Under the pieces are notes generated by a model, which saw only the letters and a program-made list of their open reading frames with translations, was not told the DNA's origin and did no database searches. DNA of 64,000 bases. Source: Choristoneura fumiferana. Taxonomy: Eukaryota; Arthropoda; Insecta; Lepidoptera; Tortricidae. This document shows, piece after piece, positions 34,921 to 47,154 of this stretch; the stretch's first letter is position 1; each line of letters opens with the position of its first letter. The stretch covers positions 31,687,163-31,751,162 of the forward strand of contig NC_133472.1 of the NCBI RefSeq assembly GCF_025370935.1. Reading direction: 5' to 3'. Made by a program: the position numbers and the translations under genes.

Positions 34921-35440
34921 TTGTATCTATATTCTAGATTCGAAAAGTGGGACCGCTATATCGAACGAGATTTCGTCAGTAGGACTGCTTCGGGAGCATC
35001 CCCTATTGGGGCTATGCCATTGGTGCCTGTCAGCGAGAGCGGTGTGGCCTTTATTGCCAATTTGGTGCTGAAACGAATGGCGGGACGCAAAAGGTTGACG
35101 TAGGCGATTTCGTGAGTAGTTTTCCCCTCCGCTTTTTCCGGCGCGACACCGTCACGTCGGCAGCCAGTGGCGAGGTGGCGCGACGAGTGACGCCATTGGT
35201 CCGCAGTGCGACCAATGTCGGCGCCGTGCGAGCGTGTGCCCTAAGCACGAAAGGGACCGCAGGACCGAGCCTTGCCGCCGAGCCGAGCGAGCGTGAGGTG
35301 AGCGGACAGTCCGTCCGGGCCCTTACGTAGGATCGCGTGTTAACGCCATTTGCATGCACTGCCATCTGTTTGTCAACAAAACATTTTAAAGGCGCGTGCA
35401 TGTGCAATCCACAAGGATAATAAGGACGTGTCACGTAATC
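34921..35440 (+). promoter_or_regulatory. GC/CpG-rich stretch with a short ORF; possible 5' exon or promoter
   Basis: Base composition changes sharply here: from AT-rich flanks to a CpG-dense segment (about 34945-35340). A 60-codon frame at 34921-35103 (FEKWDRYIERDF ... MAGRKRLT) opens just after TATTCTAG, which could be a splice acceptor. I do not recognise the peptide. In insects such islands often mark promoters or first exons. A downstream gene with an exon at 63163 would be a candidate owner. A relic of a GC-rich repeat is the alternative. Confidence 0.35.
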
Positions 35441-36003
35441 TTTGAGTTTTCACGTGAGTAGTGGCTAAAATTAATTTATGTTTTCACGGCGCGTCAATAG
35501 ATGGCGCTAAGTGTCGCGTTGAATAACCCAGACCGTGTCATTGAACCGGGCCGAGCTGTTGTTATGCCGTTGTTGTGCACTTTTATCACAGTGCGCTTGT
35601 TTTTGTTCATTTTACTTAAACTTGTTATGAGGGAGGGGTTTTTTGGACGAATTGAGGTCATGGCGTTGGCAGTCAAGCGGCACTTAATTCATCTTGTCAA
35701 CAAAACTGACAACTCTTTTATATTAAATAAAACATACCTACGATGTAACTACCTCTAGGTACCTACGTTACTCTGGTACTAGGCACAGTGTTATCTCCTA
35801 GTGGACTTGTTTACGTATTTTAACTAAGGTGTAGACGTTGAGCTGATTCTACAAATACAGCTAAGTAAACGAGCTAATAGATTCTAATATGTGTCTGACT
35901 TGATTCTTATTTGTTGCAATGGCTGGCGGAGTGCTAAGTTGACATGTCAAATATTTAACATTGTTTCGTCGTAATGACAGGTTTATGCTCGTACCTACCT
36001 ACC

Positions 36004-36206
36004 TCATCATCATCATCCCAGCCTATACACATACCACTGCAGGGCATAGGCCTCCTCTTAGAATGAGAGGACTTGGGCAGTAGTTCCCACGCGGGCCCAG
36101 TGCGGATTGGGAACTTTACACACACCATTGAATTGCATCGCAGGTTTGTGCAGGTTTCCTCACGATGTTTCCTTCACCGTAAAGCTCGTGATAAATTTCA
36201 AATGTA
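36004..36206 (-). mobile_element. SINE family 1, head-truncated copy
   Basis: Minus-oriented body: (ATC)n tail at the left, then CCCAGCCTATACACATACC, CACGCGGGCCCAGTGCGG and GTAAAGCTCGTG. The tRNA-like head present at 47454 and 58853 is missing. Confidence 0.8.
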
Positions 36207-36330
36207 CGTACCTATGTAAGTAAATTAGGTACCTGTCTACTTACATACCTACGGTAGGTAAGTACCTATTCAAAATAGGTACTATCATATGCATCTCATA
36301 AATCAAGTTACGAACCTTACCTTACCTAGG

Positions 36331-36462
36331 TACAGTCAACGTCATAAATAAGTGATCATTTTTGTACCTTGTCCCTTTCAGTAGTTTCACAATTTCGTAT
36401 GGTTTTTCAAACATGAAGTGACAAAGTACAAAAGTGATCACTTATTTATGACGTTGACTGTA
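36331..36462. mobile_element. Near-perfect palindromic MITE with TACAGTCAACG ends
   Basis: 132 bp. The left arm TACAGTCAACGTCATAAATA is matched exactly by the inverse right arm ending at 36462. Arms extend about 45 bp. Confidence 0.85.
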
Positions 36463-36560
36463 CCACCCTTTCATGGCGTTGGTAATAGAGACTAAGCTAC
36501 ATATTTTTGAGACTAGTTAGGCTTGAATTACCTACAAATGTCACACTTATTTTGATCATT

Positions 36561-36636
36561 AGGGTTCCGGAGCCAAAATGGCAAAAACGGAACCCTTATA
36601 GTTTCGTCATGTCTGTCTGTCCGTCCGCGGCTTTGG
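36561..36636 (+). repeat. Truncated copy of interspersed repeat D
   Basis: AGGGTTCCGGAGCCAAAATG through CCGTCCGCGGCTTT, identical in layout to the start of the full copy at 48249. It is cut off where mariner sequence begins. Confidence 0.7.
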
Positions 36637-37660
36637 AGCTGATGGCTTTTTCCATGTCATAGACTGCAGTTTCGTCTCAGGGTCGTAATGATGAGCCATG
36701 TTTCGTCCATTGTTATAAAGTTCCCGGTTTTGCTGTATCAGGTCCAAATCTCGACTCTAGTTTGTGTTTGCGTGTCAGTAAGCATTCTTGCATGATACCC
36801 CACGCGCAGATACCTTTTTCATACCCAAGCGTTCATGTAAAATATTGACACGACGATCCACCAAAACTAAGTTTTCGACTTTTTTGTCAATTTCTTCTGT
36901 TACTTCTGTAGTAGGTCGTCCATGGTCAATGTTCTACCACGCCTAAATTCGGCGCACCAACGTGCGACTGTTGAATACGGAGGAGCTTAGACCCTAAATC
37001 ACAGAATATATAATAGTACTAACGTATAGTATAACGTAACTATTACAGAAAAGATGTCTAAGGACTGTATATCGCATGCGTACCGAAGAGTCTCTTCGAA
37101 ACGTCTTTCTGGAAAACACTTCCTAACTCTGACATGCATATACATCCTAGAATTATGTTTATTTGTTAGAAATCAGCCAGAATTCTTTCCGAAGAGATCA
37201 TGTAAGTTTAATGTTCGATCTCAATATAAATATGATCTTAAACTTCCCAAGATCAACAACTCAATGTTTAAAAAAAGTGCTTTAATATCAGCTATTCATG
37301 TATTTAATAATCTTCCCAATGATATAAAAAGTATAGATGATAGCACTTTTAAACGAACACTAAAAAAATGGCTAATAGAAAAGGATTTTTATAATTTAAA
37401 AGAATTTTATGCTACTTAGTAAATTGTGAATTCGACTTTACAAAGTATAAAACATTGTATGCCCGGTAACTGTTGAGACACTAAAATATTTTCACCATCT
37501 TTGTACATACACAGATTATACAATAAAGTTTTTCTATTCTATTCTATTCTGTAACGACGTAGTGTCCCGCAAATCTAAATTGACTTGGTCCGTAGGAAAA
37601 ATTTTCAAACAAGTATTTGATAACGGCGCGCAGTTCAATTTTCTCCATTTCCGCTAACGT
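36637..37660 (-). pseudogene. Mariner transposase relic, interrupted by a LINE fragment
   Basis: Minus-strand mariner family transposase in decayed pieces. The N-terminus MEKIELRAVIKYL is at about 37640-37600. After the inserted LINE, APPYSTVARWCAEFRRGRT lies near 36985, then GRPTTEVTEEIDKKVE, HERLGMKKVSARGV and HHYDPETKLQSMTWKKP down to about 36640. The region of the second catalytic block is cut off and the first (normally DETW before HHYDPET) is mutated. Stops and frameshifts make it dead. The inverted termini were not located. Confidence 0.8.
37000..37552 (+). mobile_element. 5'-truncated LINE fragment (C-terminal tail) inside mariner
   Basis: A 121-codon frame (37054-37419) matches the C-terminal tail of jockey/CR1-like LINE reverse transcriptases: RLSGKHFLTLTCIYILELCL, YKYDLKLPKINNSMFKKSAL, FNNLPNDIKSIDD and EKDFYNLKEFYAT. 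It is followed by a 3' UTR and a (TATTC)n tail (about 37530-37552). The catalytic part is missing by 5' truncation. The frame is still open, which suggests a younger age than the host mariner. Confidence 0.8.
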
Positions 37661-37923
37661 ACCTACTCAATAGCATTGCAAAGAAATTACCGTATTTTTT
37701 TTTAAAACAAAAGGCAGAATTTTTTCATAGCAATCAGCTAGATAGATTAGCTTTACCTACCGGCCAGTATTTAATTTCCTAATATTGAAAGATTTTGCAT
37801 CTCATTCTCACTTTATATTGAACGGCCCTCGTAACACGTAATTATTAATATTACTGTATCTGAGCGACAGAACTTCCTAAAATGCGAAAACACGCGTTTT
37901 CCCAGAGACGAGCATAAGATCAA

Positions 37924-37944
37924 GCATAGCATAGCATAGCATAG
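37924..37944. repeat. AGCAT microsatellite
   Basis: Four tandem (AGCAT) units. Confidence 0.7.
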
Positions 37945-38527
37945 CTAATTCCATCGACATCGTTACAGCCGTTTCCGCGATCCCACAAATTGATTTTTGC
38001 ATCAGGTTCACTTCACCTATTAGATTCACATTAGAGTTTCGGTTAGTACAGGTACGGTTAAGGAAACTGAATCACGTACCAGGGTGGAACATGTTGATAT
38101 CCCATACATTGGCCAAATAAATTATAGCGAAATAGATTATGAAAAGGTACTTACAATAGGTAGGTAGGTACGAAGTTAAGACGCGATTGCCCTAATTCTC
38201 TTTTTACAAGATCTTATTAATTTAATTAAATAAATAAAAGCTTGTAAATAGAGAATTATAGTATATTAAACCTATTATACGGGATTTTTTCAACCTAATT
38301 TTTTTATTCCCACCCAACCCATTGGTCAGATAATTTAGATCCGTCGGCCGGCTTTGGTTGAGTCGTCAAGTCGCGACAGACAATAAAGTTCTTTCCATAA
38401 ATCATTCATTTATTAGGGTATTTGGCCACCACCTAATACCAATAAATTTTTACATTAATTTTGTGAGCTGTTAAAATGAATTCCCTATAAATTTATACCT
38501 ATGGCAATAATAAGCTTAAAAGTCACA

Positions 38528-38700
38528 GGGCCGATTTTTCAATCATCGAATTAATATTATCTGACGGATAACGTGTAAAGCGGCTAAATTGTAACGTCAT
38601 GCATACAGTGCAACTGACGTAGTACTGTCAGTCAACTTATTTACCCATTCTATAATTTAACCAGTTGATAACATTTAACCGTTGATTGAAAAATCGGCCC
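38528..38700. mobile_element. MITE with GGGCCGATTTTTCAAT ends
   Basis: 173 bp. The left end GGGCCGATTTTTCAATCAT is matched by the right end TTGATTGAAAAATCGGCCC. No ORF. Confidence 0.8.
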
Positions 38701-39249
38701 TTAATTAATGCAATTAAGCAACAAGTAGTAGGTACCGGCCCATTTTTTTAAATTATTTTTATAGTAAATAGTGTTAATTACCCTATTGGTATGATAAATG
38801 GCTTGCATTTGTTTTAAATGAAAATACCTACCTACAAGTTACGCGAAACTACAGTTTTTTTGGAACTTTTTATTTTGAGTAAAACTTTGTCAAATTTTCT
38901 CGTTCGGCTGATTATAACTGCGTGCGTGTAGGTAGAACAATAAACCCCTTATTTTTAAAAGCTAGTTACATACCTGTTTTGGTCTTTGTTTGGCAACTAA
39001 AGGCAAATGTCCAATCCAAAGTGACAGAAAAAGAACGAACTTCTAGTAATAGCGTTTATAAATAAGGGGTAAAATTATACAAAACACTGTAGCATAAATC
39101 TAATAAGAATGAAAGATTCAATTTCTGTTTAAATTAGTTTAGTGAGAATTTTGCGTAGGTAAAAATCTAATTGGGATGGACCAAAAAAATAACCTATAAT
39201 TTATTTTGGACAGAATAGGAATTTTAAGATACCATTTTCATTGATTTGG

Positions 39250-39545
39250 ATGAGTATTTCTTTTACGAAATACGATGGATAGACGTCACAGTGAGACATC
39301 CACGTTCCATTGCCTTGAAAAATTCAGGTTGTACATAACATAATCTGTGGCATTACAATTGGACAAAAAATTCAAGCACGGCTTCCCTCCTTAATGAACC
39401 GTGACAAATAGTTTTATTTATTAATATTCTATCTAGTGAATACTTAAATATTTTTTATTAAAATCTGGTATTTAATTTTTTTTGTACTTACTTGTAACGT
39501 AGTGGTCATTGTAAATACTCGTATACATTATTTATTATATATTTG
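39250..39545. repeat. Interspersed repeat E, unfilled copy
   Basis: CGTCACAGTGAGACATCCACG, ATAATCTGTGGCATTACAAT and TACTTGTAACGTAGT occur in the same order at about 46636-47125. The second copy carries an extra MITE and SINE, so this copy shows the empty sites. Confidence 0.75.
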
Positions 39546-39999
39546 TGGCTCTACCTACATAGTTCACATCCTTCGGAATTGGTTCAGGTAATCACCCAAT
39601 AGTTACGTACGTAGAGCCCTCATTTATTATCTCCTCTTACAGGCCGTAGGTATCGATCGACAATTTCTACAACGTGACTAGTTTTTGCATGCGTCAAAAT
39701 TTGGAAAATAGCTTTTTTGGTCTCCTTAGAGGGTGAATTTCCAATAATCCGACCTTATTCCTCATCTAGGTAGGTACATCTTCCAAATATCCTCTATGGA
39801 AGGCTTCAGCTATCATCTAGCTAGGTTGTGTCCGGCTGGCTGGGCGTTAATAATAATATCAGTCAGTTAGGACTTTTTTAATAATATAAAAGCTACCTTA
39901 AAGCTCTGAAAGCTAATCTAAGCCTTGTTTTTATTAATAAAACCTTGAACATAATAAAATAAAATATCATAGGACACTTGACACCAATTGACCCAGTCC

Positions 40000-40206
40000 C
40001 AAACTAAACAAAGCTTGTACTATGGATATTAGGCAACGGATACACATACCTATATACATATACCTATAAACATACATACATACATATAGTACCTATTAAA
40101 CATCCAAGACCCGAGAACAAACATTCGTAATATCTGTCCCGGCCGGGAATCGAACCCGGGACCTCAAGCTACGTAGTCAGGTTCTCTAACCACTTGGCCA
40201 TCCGGT
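40000..40206 (-). mobile_element. tRNA-headed SINE family 2
   Basis: Minus-strand element. The tRNA-like head at the right has an A box (inverse of CCACTTGGCCA, 40190-40200) and a B box (inverse of GGAATCGAACC, 40146-40156), spaced as in RNA polymerase III promoters. The body reads toward the left and ends in (CATA)n. The tRNA-like part does not form an acceptor stem, so it is not a tRNA gene. Confidence 0.8.
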
Positions 40207-40218
40207 CGTCTACAAGGC

Positions 40219-40273
40219 TGAGAGGGACGGTACGATAAGAATTTCGATTTTCGATTTTCGTAGTAGCCCCCTG
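40219..40273. mobile_element. Half copy of MITE family A
   Basis: GAGAGGGACGGTACGATAAG ... TTTTCGTAGTAGCCCC. It abuts the SINE head at 40206, which apparently replaced the other half. Confidence 0.7.
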
Positions 40274-41687
40274 GTGTCGAGACAATGTGTGCCCTCCTGT
40301 GTCACTAATTACCCGTGTCCCTGTCCTCACTGGTCACAGACTTCTGAGCACGAGCCGTGAACCAGAACGAGAAAGCTTCCTGTTGGCAAAGCTTACCTTA
40401 GCTGTGGCGTGGCGTCGCAACATTCGCTTCCCATTGTTGCCTAATTTACTTTAGCGATGTCAATAAAGAAAAGTATGACCAAGCTTGTGTAGGTATCCTA
40501 ACTAATTAAGAGCTGTTATATCCAAAGATCTACTAAGTCGCTCTTCTTTCACTTTCCGTGCCATAACAAAAATGTTATCTCAATGGTGCTGTAACTTAGT
40601 ATTGGCGTTGCAAATACTCCTCAAAAGTCGCCATCGATTCAAGCATGAATAATGCAAATCTTTAGGATAATTTTAAGGGCAGTATTCGAACAAATAGACA
40701 TACATTATGGTAAAGCTGTTAACTACGGAACCCTAAAAACGCAAGTTAGTATGGGTCCAACAATTTTCCAATTAGATTTAATCGGAAACCGTACTTTTTT
40801 GCTTAGTTCAGCAAATCGACAATCGCCTTCATAATCATAAACAAACGAGCTTCGTTTGTTTTAGCATTACAAAAAGTGTAAACAATATTTACTGTAAGTA
40901 TATCATTTTTATTGAAAAACGCTTTAAAAAATTGTATCACATTATGAAACCAAAAGAATACAATACATACTACAATGACTCTTTATTGTACACCATAAAT
41001 TATAGTAAGCAATACAGAAACAGGTACACGTAGGAACACAGAGAAAAAGATTACAAGGTAAGCAATAGACAGGGTATGAATATAGGTAAATAACCACGTG
41101 TCCTTGCTTTAACTGTTACTATTTTCTGTGACAGTGTTTTAAACCTACTTCAAAAAAGGAGGAGGTTCTTCAATAAAAAACACGTCAAGATCGGTTATCT
41201 TCTTTCTAATAGGTGCAAAAAAAAGAAGTGTAGGCCGTCGAAAATATCTTATGCACTTACACTATTGTGACAATTGTGATCGTGTTCAGATGTTAGTTAA
41301 TGAGCAGCAGCCTTTATGATGGCAGCTGTACCTAACTGGGGCAATGAATAATGTAAAATAATGCTCTCTTTCACTTGTTAGCTCCGAAGACCACACCATC
41401 TAAAATAATTAAGTATACCTATTATTTTTCAAAAACATAAAATACATAGGCCTTATTCTAAAGTCTCTTACAATATTATGCGCCCTGGTAGGTTATAGCC
41501 AAAGTTTTATTAAAATTAGGTAAGTAATCTTATTACATTAGGCATCGTTTAAACGTACCTAAGTACATTAAAACTTAAAAACTTTGGTTACCTGAATGCT
41601 ACAATTTAAATTAGAATATTAGGGTCAATCAACTTTTGTTTGTTATTCTGTCCCGTTGTCCAAGAGACAACAGTGACTGAGTGTCTT

Positions 41688-42330
41688 AAAAAGCGGCCAA
41701 GAGCGTGTCGGACACGCCCAAAATAGGGTTCCGTAGCCATTACGAAAAAATTAAGTAATATTTTTCTAAGGATTTCGTATTTTATATGGAATCTTCCAAG
41801 TTTAGGTATATTTTATACCTTAGGCTGCTATTTACTCTTAAAATTAATAATTCTCAAGCAAACTTAGCCGTTATAGTTTTCTTTGAAAGTTTGATATACT
41901 TACTACCATCCTAGTTTTTAAAATTTTTCCACCCACCGATTTAGATTTTAGAGGGGGGGGGGAGGGCGCTCGATTTTAATGAAAATTTGCACTTTAAAGT
42001 TGAATATTTCGCAAACAAAGCACTGAATCGAAAAATCGTCATAGCGAACCCCAAATGGTTTTAAAAAACCTATCCAACGATGCCCAACACTATAGGGTTG
42101 GATGAGAAAAAAAAATCATCCACACTTTGCGTCTATGGGAGTTACCCTAAAAAAATTTTTTGGTTTAAGTTTTAATTGTATCATTTTGTTGGCATAATTT
42201 ACCTGTATATTCGTGCAAAATAACAGCTTTTAGCATTGATAGTCCCTGAGCAAAGCCGCGGACGGACAGACAGACATGGCGAAACTATAAGGGTTCCGTT
42301 TTTGCCATTTTGGCTCCGGAACCCTAAAAA
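41688..42330 (-). repeat. Interspersed repeat D, full copy (inverse)
   Basis: Inverse of the copy at 48249-48950. It runs from GCGGCCAAGAGCGTGTCGG to ATTTTGGCTCCGGAACCCT and includes the same internal blocks (CGGACGGACAGACAGACATG, GGGTTGGATGAG). No ORF. A common lepidopteran interspersed repeat of unclear class. Confidence 0.8.
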
Positions 42331-42572
42331 ACTGCTTTAATATGTGCGACTAATGTGCTTAAGAAATATTCCATAAAATAATGAGATGTAACTATGTCAA
42401 AAATGTAAGCTTGATGAATTTTAACCACAGAAAACATAAAGAAACTCGTGGTTTTAAAGAGTTGTCCAGGGGCCGTAACCATGGCAACGAGGCACACCAA
42501 GAAGTTGATCGACCCATTTACACACATTACAATAATGACATACACAGCTATAAAAAGAACTGATTGCACAAA

Positions 42573-42700
42573 GGGAGAACGAATGAAATGAATGAGTAAA
42601 TGTCAAAGTCCTGCTGTCATTACACGACATGTTGTAGCTGTGTGAGTTATCTTATCATTCATTTCAACTCTCGTGGCAGTGGCACTAGATACCTATACTT
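42573..42700. repeat. Interspersed repeat F, unfilled copy
   Basis: GAATGAAATGAATGAG, CATGTTGTAGCTGTGTG and CATTTCAACTCTCGTGGCA also occur at 59225-59330 plus 59760-59880, where a MITE is inserted between them. Confidence 0.7.
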
Positions 42701-44687
42701 ATTTACAACCTTTTGGTAGCCGTGAGTATCAAATATAAGGTTGAAAACAAGAAATGTCTAAAGTGATACGATAATTGATAAAAATAATTTTCTGTTAAAA
42801 ATTTCATTTTTAATACAAGCTTTTTTTGCTGACTGTACATGCATTGTCATCTAAACTGAATATCCGTGCCAAATTTCAAGTCGGTACTATTAACCATTGA
42901 GGAGTTCCCTCCTGCGGAGACGATCCTGGCAGAACCACCAAGATATCAATGCCAGATTATTTTTGTATTGTCACAAAATTTACATAAGTATGCCAAATTT
43001 CAAATCTATCGGACCACTGGAAGTGTTTTTTCCAAGCTTTTCTTTAGCTTGCCCTGTTTATTTATTTATTTGGGTCAAATCTTGGAAGCTAAATTTGACG
43101 GGTCCATATCGGCTCCCATAATTATTGAAAATCCGAATGTAATGTTTGTCAGAATGACCGTTTGTCATAAGTTCATAACTCTTTTGTCGGATTGAGAATT
43201 TTCTAAATTAAATACCTCCATCATTATTAGACTAAGGCTGGGCCATTTTTGTTCTCCTGTATTTTTAGCAAAGCTTAGAATAAGCACGAATAAGGGACAA
43301 TGCCATTTTTGTTGTGAATGTGGTTTGGCTGATGGCACTCTGGAACCTCTGTATCCTCATTGCAGATAGTAACTAGTAGTTATCCCACCAAAAATTGGCA
43401 GATTATCGAAGAAGAGGTCCACCTACTCGTCGTGTCTCAGTCAACCTCGACACTGATTGGCAGAATTATCAAAAAAATGATGGACCCACTTTCTCCTAAA
43501 TTTGAATTGAATTGAATGATTGTTTAGAATTGTTATAAAAGAAACCTAACCTTACCTATAGTTTTCTATAGGACGCCCATTAAAAATTTTCAGAAATATT
43601 CAAGGTTTCAGTGGGAAAATAATTATGACAAACGATGATTCGGACAAAAAATACGGTATGACTAGCGAAGAGTATGCGAACTTTGGCGCTCCCAAAAAAA
43701 AACATATATCACGGGGCATTATTATTTTGCCAAGTTCAATAATTACTTTTTTTTTCTTTTTTTTTTTAACCATACTTATCGTATAACGTATTTAAGTATA
43801 TAAAAAAACAATTATTTTTACCTTTGGCAAAACTAATTGTTTAAAAGTAGGTATAGGGGTGATTTCTTGAAAGTACGGAACCCTATATGCGCCAACCCGA
43901 CTTGCACTTAACCGGATTTTTTCCTAATGTCCGAAACGGAATTCGAACTTTTATCTTTGCTGCTGTAGCGTTGCCCAGCCCGAAGATAATGTCAGATTTA
44001 TTCATGAATACCTAGCTACAACCAAAAATATGCCCGGCTGTGTATCAATAGAATGCATTTTACCAAAACAAGTAGCGTGACGCCCTGCGACGTTGCCACG
44101 CCGAGCCTCCCCTCGAAGTCGACCTAGCAACGTTGCCAAGTCGTAGAACAAATTTTGTGGCCAGCTAGATTTGGGATTTCTCGACGAACCGTCTCCTTTT
44201 CTTTTTTTACCTGCCTCTGCCCTGCCTGTTGTTAGGGCGAAGAAATTTATTGTGCGCGTTCCCTATTTGGCTCTGTTAAAGAAATAACAGTACTTAGAAA
44301 CCCCTAAATTACTTACCTGACTGTAATGTTTATTACTGTGCAAGTGCTCTTCGCATTACGGTTTAATAGTCGTTGGAAAAATAAGGTTTAAGTATACCTA
44401 GGGACAAATAGCCCTTATTTAGCGTTGCTGTACTAAAATTGTCCCCTGGGGCAATTATTTAATTCATTGATTTGTGTAAATAGTGTAAAATGTAGCCCAT
44501 GCTACTCGCTGCGCTGATAATACATATGTACTGTACATACCTAGAGCTTTCTATAGGTGAAGTGAAAGAGTTCAATAGTTTTTAAGTTTGCCTATTACTT
44601 AAGTACAAACAAACACATAACATACAACGAAATCTTTATACCTAATATTAATCTGATATAGAAAATTCTCGTGTCACAGTGTTTTTG

Positions 44688-44820
44688 ACTTAAGTCCTCC
44701 GAAACAGCTTGACCGATTTTTATGTTTTTTTTTTGTGTATATTCGGTAGGGCTGAGAATACGACGTAAACTATTTTGCATACTTTTACGCGGACGGAGTC
44801 GCAGGCAACAGCTAGTTTAG
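44688..44820. repeat. RTE-type 3'-end repeat
   Basis: CTTGACCGATTTTTATG ... GCGGACGGAGTCGCAGGCAACAGCTAGTT, the characteristic terminal block (44793-44820), as in LYPLAL1 intron 3. Confidence 0.6.
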
Positions 44821-45315
44821 TTATAGAATTTTGCTCTATGTCAGCTAATACTCAACCTGCGGCTTGCTAAACTTCTATAAATGGTCCGCTTGCATTATTG
44901 ATTTTCAAACATTTTAACTTTTAATACTGTTGACAATCAATCCTGTGGCCCCGCTGCACCTGTACCATCTCTCCTATAAGTGAACACGGGGCTCGTACTA
45001 GGCCCCCGACCTCACGAGGGCCCCAAAAGTCAGTCATTCATTAAAACGAAATTGATTAAGCACCTTTTCTGCCAATGAAATTTGTATCAATACTTTGCAG
45101 TATGACCCCATCCATATTCTTTGGTGCTCGCCCCGGCACTCTCTAACTCTAAGCTCTGCGCTGCACCCACGGGCCAGTGAACCAGTATGTATTGTCATTG
45201 GCTGCACCATTCCCATAACATTTTATGGCCCAAAATAAAAAGTTAAATCTGGCTGCTCAATCTTAATCTCGCAAACGAAATCGATCTCAGAATAAGCTTC
45301 AGGCGCGCCAGATAT

Positions 45316-45446
45316 AAGGTAAACGTACGAGTGCTTGTCACTGTCCCAATAGTTGGCATCTTTAATCGTATGTCATCAGCAATAATACCAAAGACAGCAG
45401 GGTGTCGTCTATAACATGTCGAGCCGAGCACTCGGACGTTTACCTT
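45316..45446. mobile_element. MITE with AAGGTAAACGT ends
   Basis: 131 bp. AAGGTAAACGTACGAGTGCT on the left and AGCACTCGGACGTTTACCTT on the right are inverse copies. Confidence 0.7.
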
Positions 45447-46635
45447 ACACTAATAAGCTGAAATAACGAAGCACTTTCCCCACAAGGTTGTACGATTGAA
45501 ACTGGGTTGACATTACTTGACATCTATTTGGCATAATTTTTAATGTCCGAAATTTTATTTATTACGCATAACAGGTTTCGTATAATTTATTTACATATAC
45601 ATACATAATTTAATTTATCGAACTGTTGGAACGTTCGTTACGTCAGTTACGTCGAAAACCAAAACTTCCGCAAGCAATGAAAACAAACGAGCATGTTGAA
45701 CGGTTCCGCGAAACTTTCAAAGTCGTCTGATAACCTCGGTCAATGTCCTCATATACGAGTATAACTATACGCAATATGCTTTGTAGAAGAGAGCTGTAGC
45801 GCCCCGGGTCGGGGTGTAGAGGGAGTCTGCCACCCTCGATCGATCCGGTGGCCCTCCGATGTGGCTCCAACGGCTGCTTAGAGATACGCGCATTTAGGCT
45901 CTGGTGCACTTGATTTAATATCGTATTTTACTATACCTGGCCCTATCCCCACCGTGTCCATACAGAAAGCTGATACACCTTAAGGCGGGCATGCATAAGA
46001 TACTTTTTATACTAGTTTAAAATTTCCAAGACATGCAATGCTGACGAAGTTGCAGGTTGCGGGTAAGAAACGGAGAGAAAATTCAAACGTTCAACCGCCG
46101 TCTATGTCTACCCTGTTCTGTTAATTCCTGTTGGTTTTGTGAAAAAACAAATTTTATTATCGGAGCTAATATGCACATCTACCAAGGTTAAAGTCATTGT
46201 ACTATTTTGGAAGTAGGTAAAAATCATGTTGCAAGATTTGTTTACATAGTTACAAGTGAAGCTAAATGGGTGTTAATTTAATAATGATGTAAAAATGCCG
46301 CCTTTTGTTTTTCATACAACAAAGACTAAAGGTTCATCGTGGTTGATCTGAAGGTACTGCCACTGCTACCGATGGTCGTCTTCTTCGTCAATACCTATCT
46401 GTCAGAGAATAGAGAATTAGGCCAGATAGGCGGTTTGCATTCATAATGTAACTTAACTGCCCGTTTATTTTGATTGCACTTCAATCTTTGAGTATTTATC
46501 TAGATAAACTCCAATCAACCGACTCAACTTCAATGGAGCATGTGTACTTAATACTCGTATATCAAAGTAGGTTATATATTTGAATATCTAAAGTTAAAAT
46601 ACCTACTATTTAATGTATTTAATTTTTTTTTACGT

Positions 46636-47125
46636 AACACGCTGGATGACGTCACAGTGAGACAGCCACGTTCCATTGCCCAGAAAAAATCAGGTCGTAA
46701 CATAATCTGTGGCATTACAATCTGACAATAATATAAGCAAGGCTAAGGCCTCTTGTACACACACGGTTTATCGCCGTGAAAATCCACCGTTAACATCTGC
46801 AACACCAGGGGTATTGCACGCGTTCCTAGAGGCCTGATGGGATATGGATCTGCAAGTCTACAAGCTTTCATAGTGATCCATACAACACTGACGACCGTGC
46901 CTACATGCGGCGAATTAACCGTAGATTTTCACGGCGATAAACCGTGTGTGTACAAGAGGCCTTAGGGTCCTAAACTTTGGTCCTAACCATGACAAATAGT
47001 TTTATTATATCTCTTCTTTTAGCTTCGATTATTCCTATGTTTGTTTAATGGTGTGATAGTAAATAGATATTTTTTTATTAAAATGTGATATTTAAATTAT
47101 TTTATATTTACTTGTAACGTAGTAA
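46636..47125. repeat. Interspersed repeat E, copy filled by a MITE
   Basis: Same sequence order as 39250-39545 but split at about 46742 by the MITE below. Sequence resembling the repeat's distal end (AAATACTCGTATACAT) reappears after the SINE, at about 47480. Confidence 0.7.
46743..46965. mobile_element. MITE with ~40-bp termini, CTAAGGCCTCTTGTACAC
   Basis: 223 bp. Both termini read CTAAGGCCTCTTGTACACAC ... TTATCGCCGTGAAAATC inversely. Its interior contains a piece of the SINE-like repeat also seen at 25075, so it picked up foreign sequence. Confidence 0.85.
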
Positions 47126-47154
47126 TTTAATAATTTAATTTTTAAAAATACATA

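Noticed and set aside
35051..35434. 127-codon minus-strand ORF over the CpG-rich island
   Set aside because: Open frames are expected by chance in GC-rich DNA; no domain or splice context supports it.
40130..40206. tRNA gene on the minus strand
   Set aside because: Good A and B boxes, but no acceptor-stem complementarity; it continues into a SINE body ending in CATA repeats.
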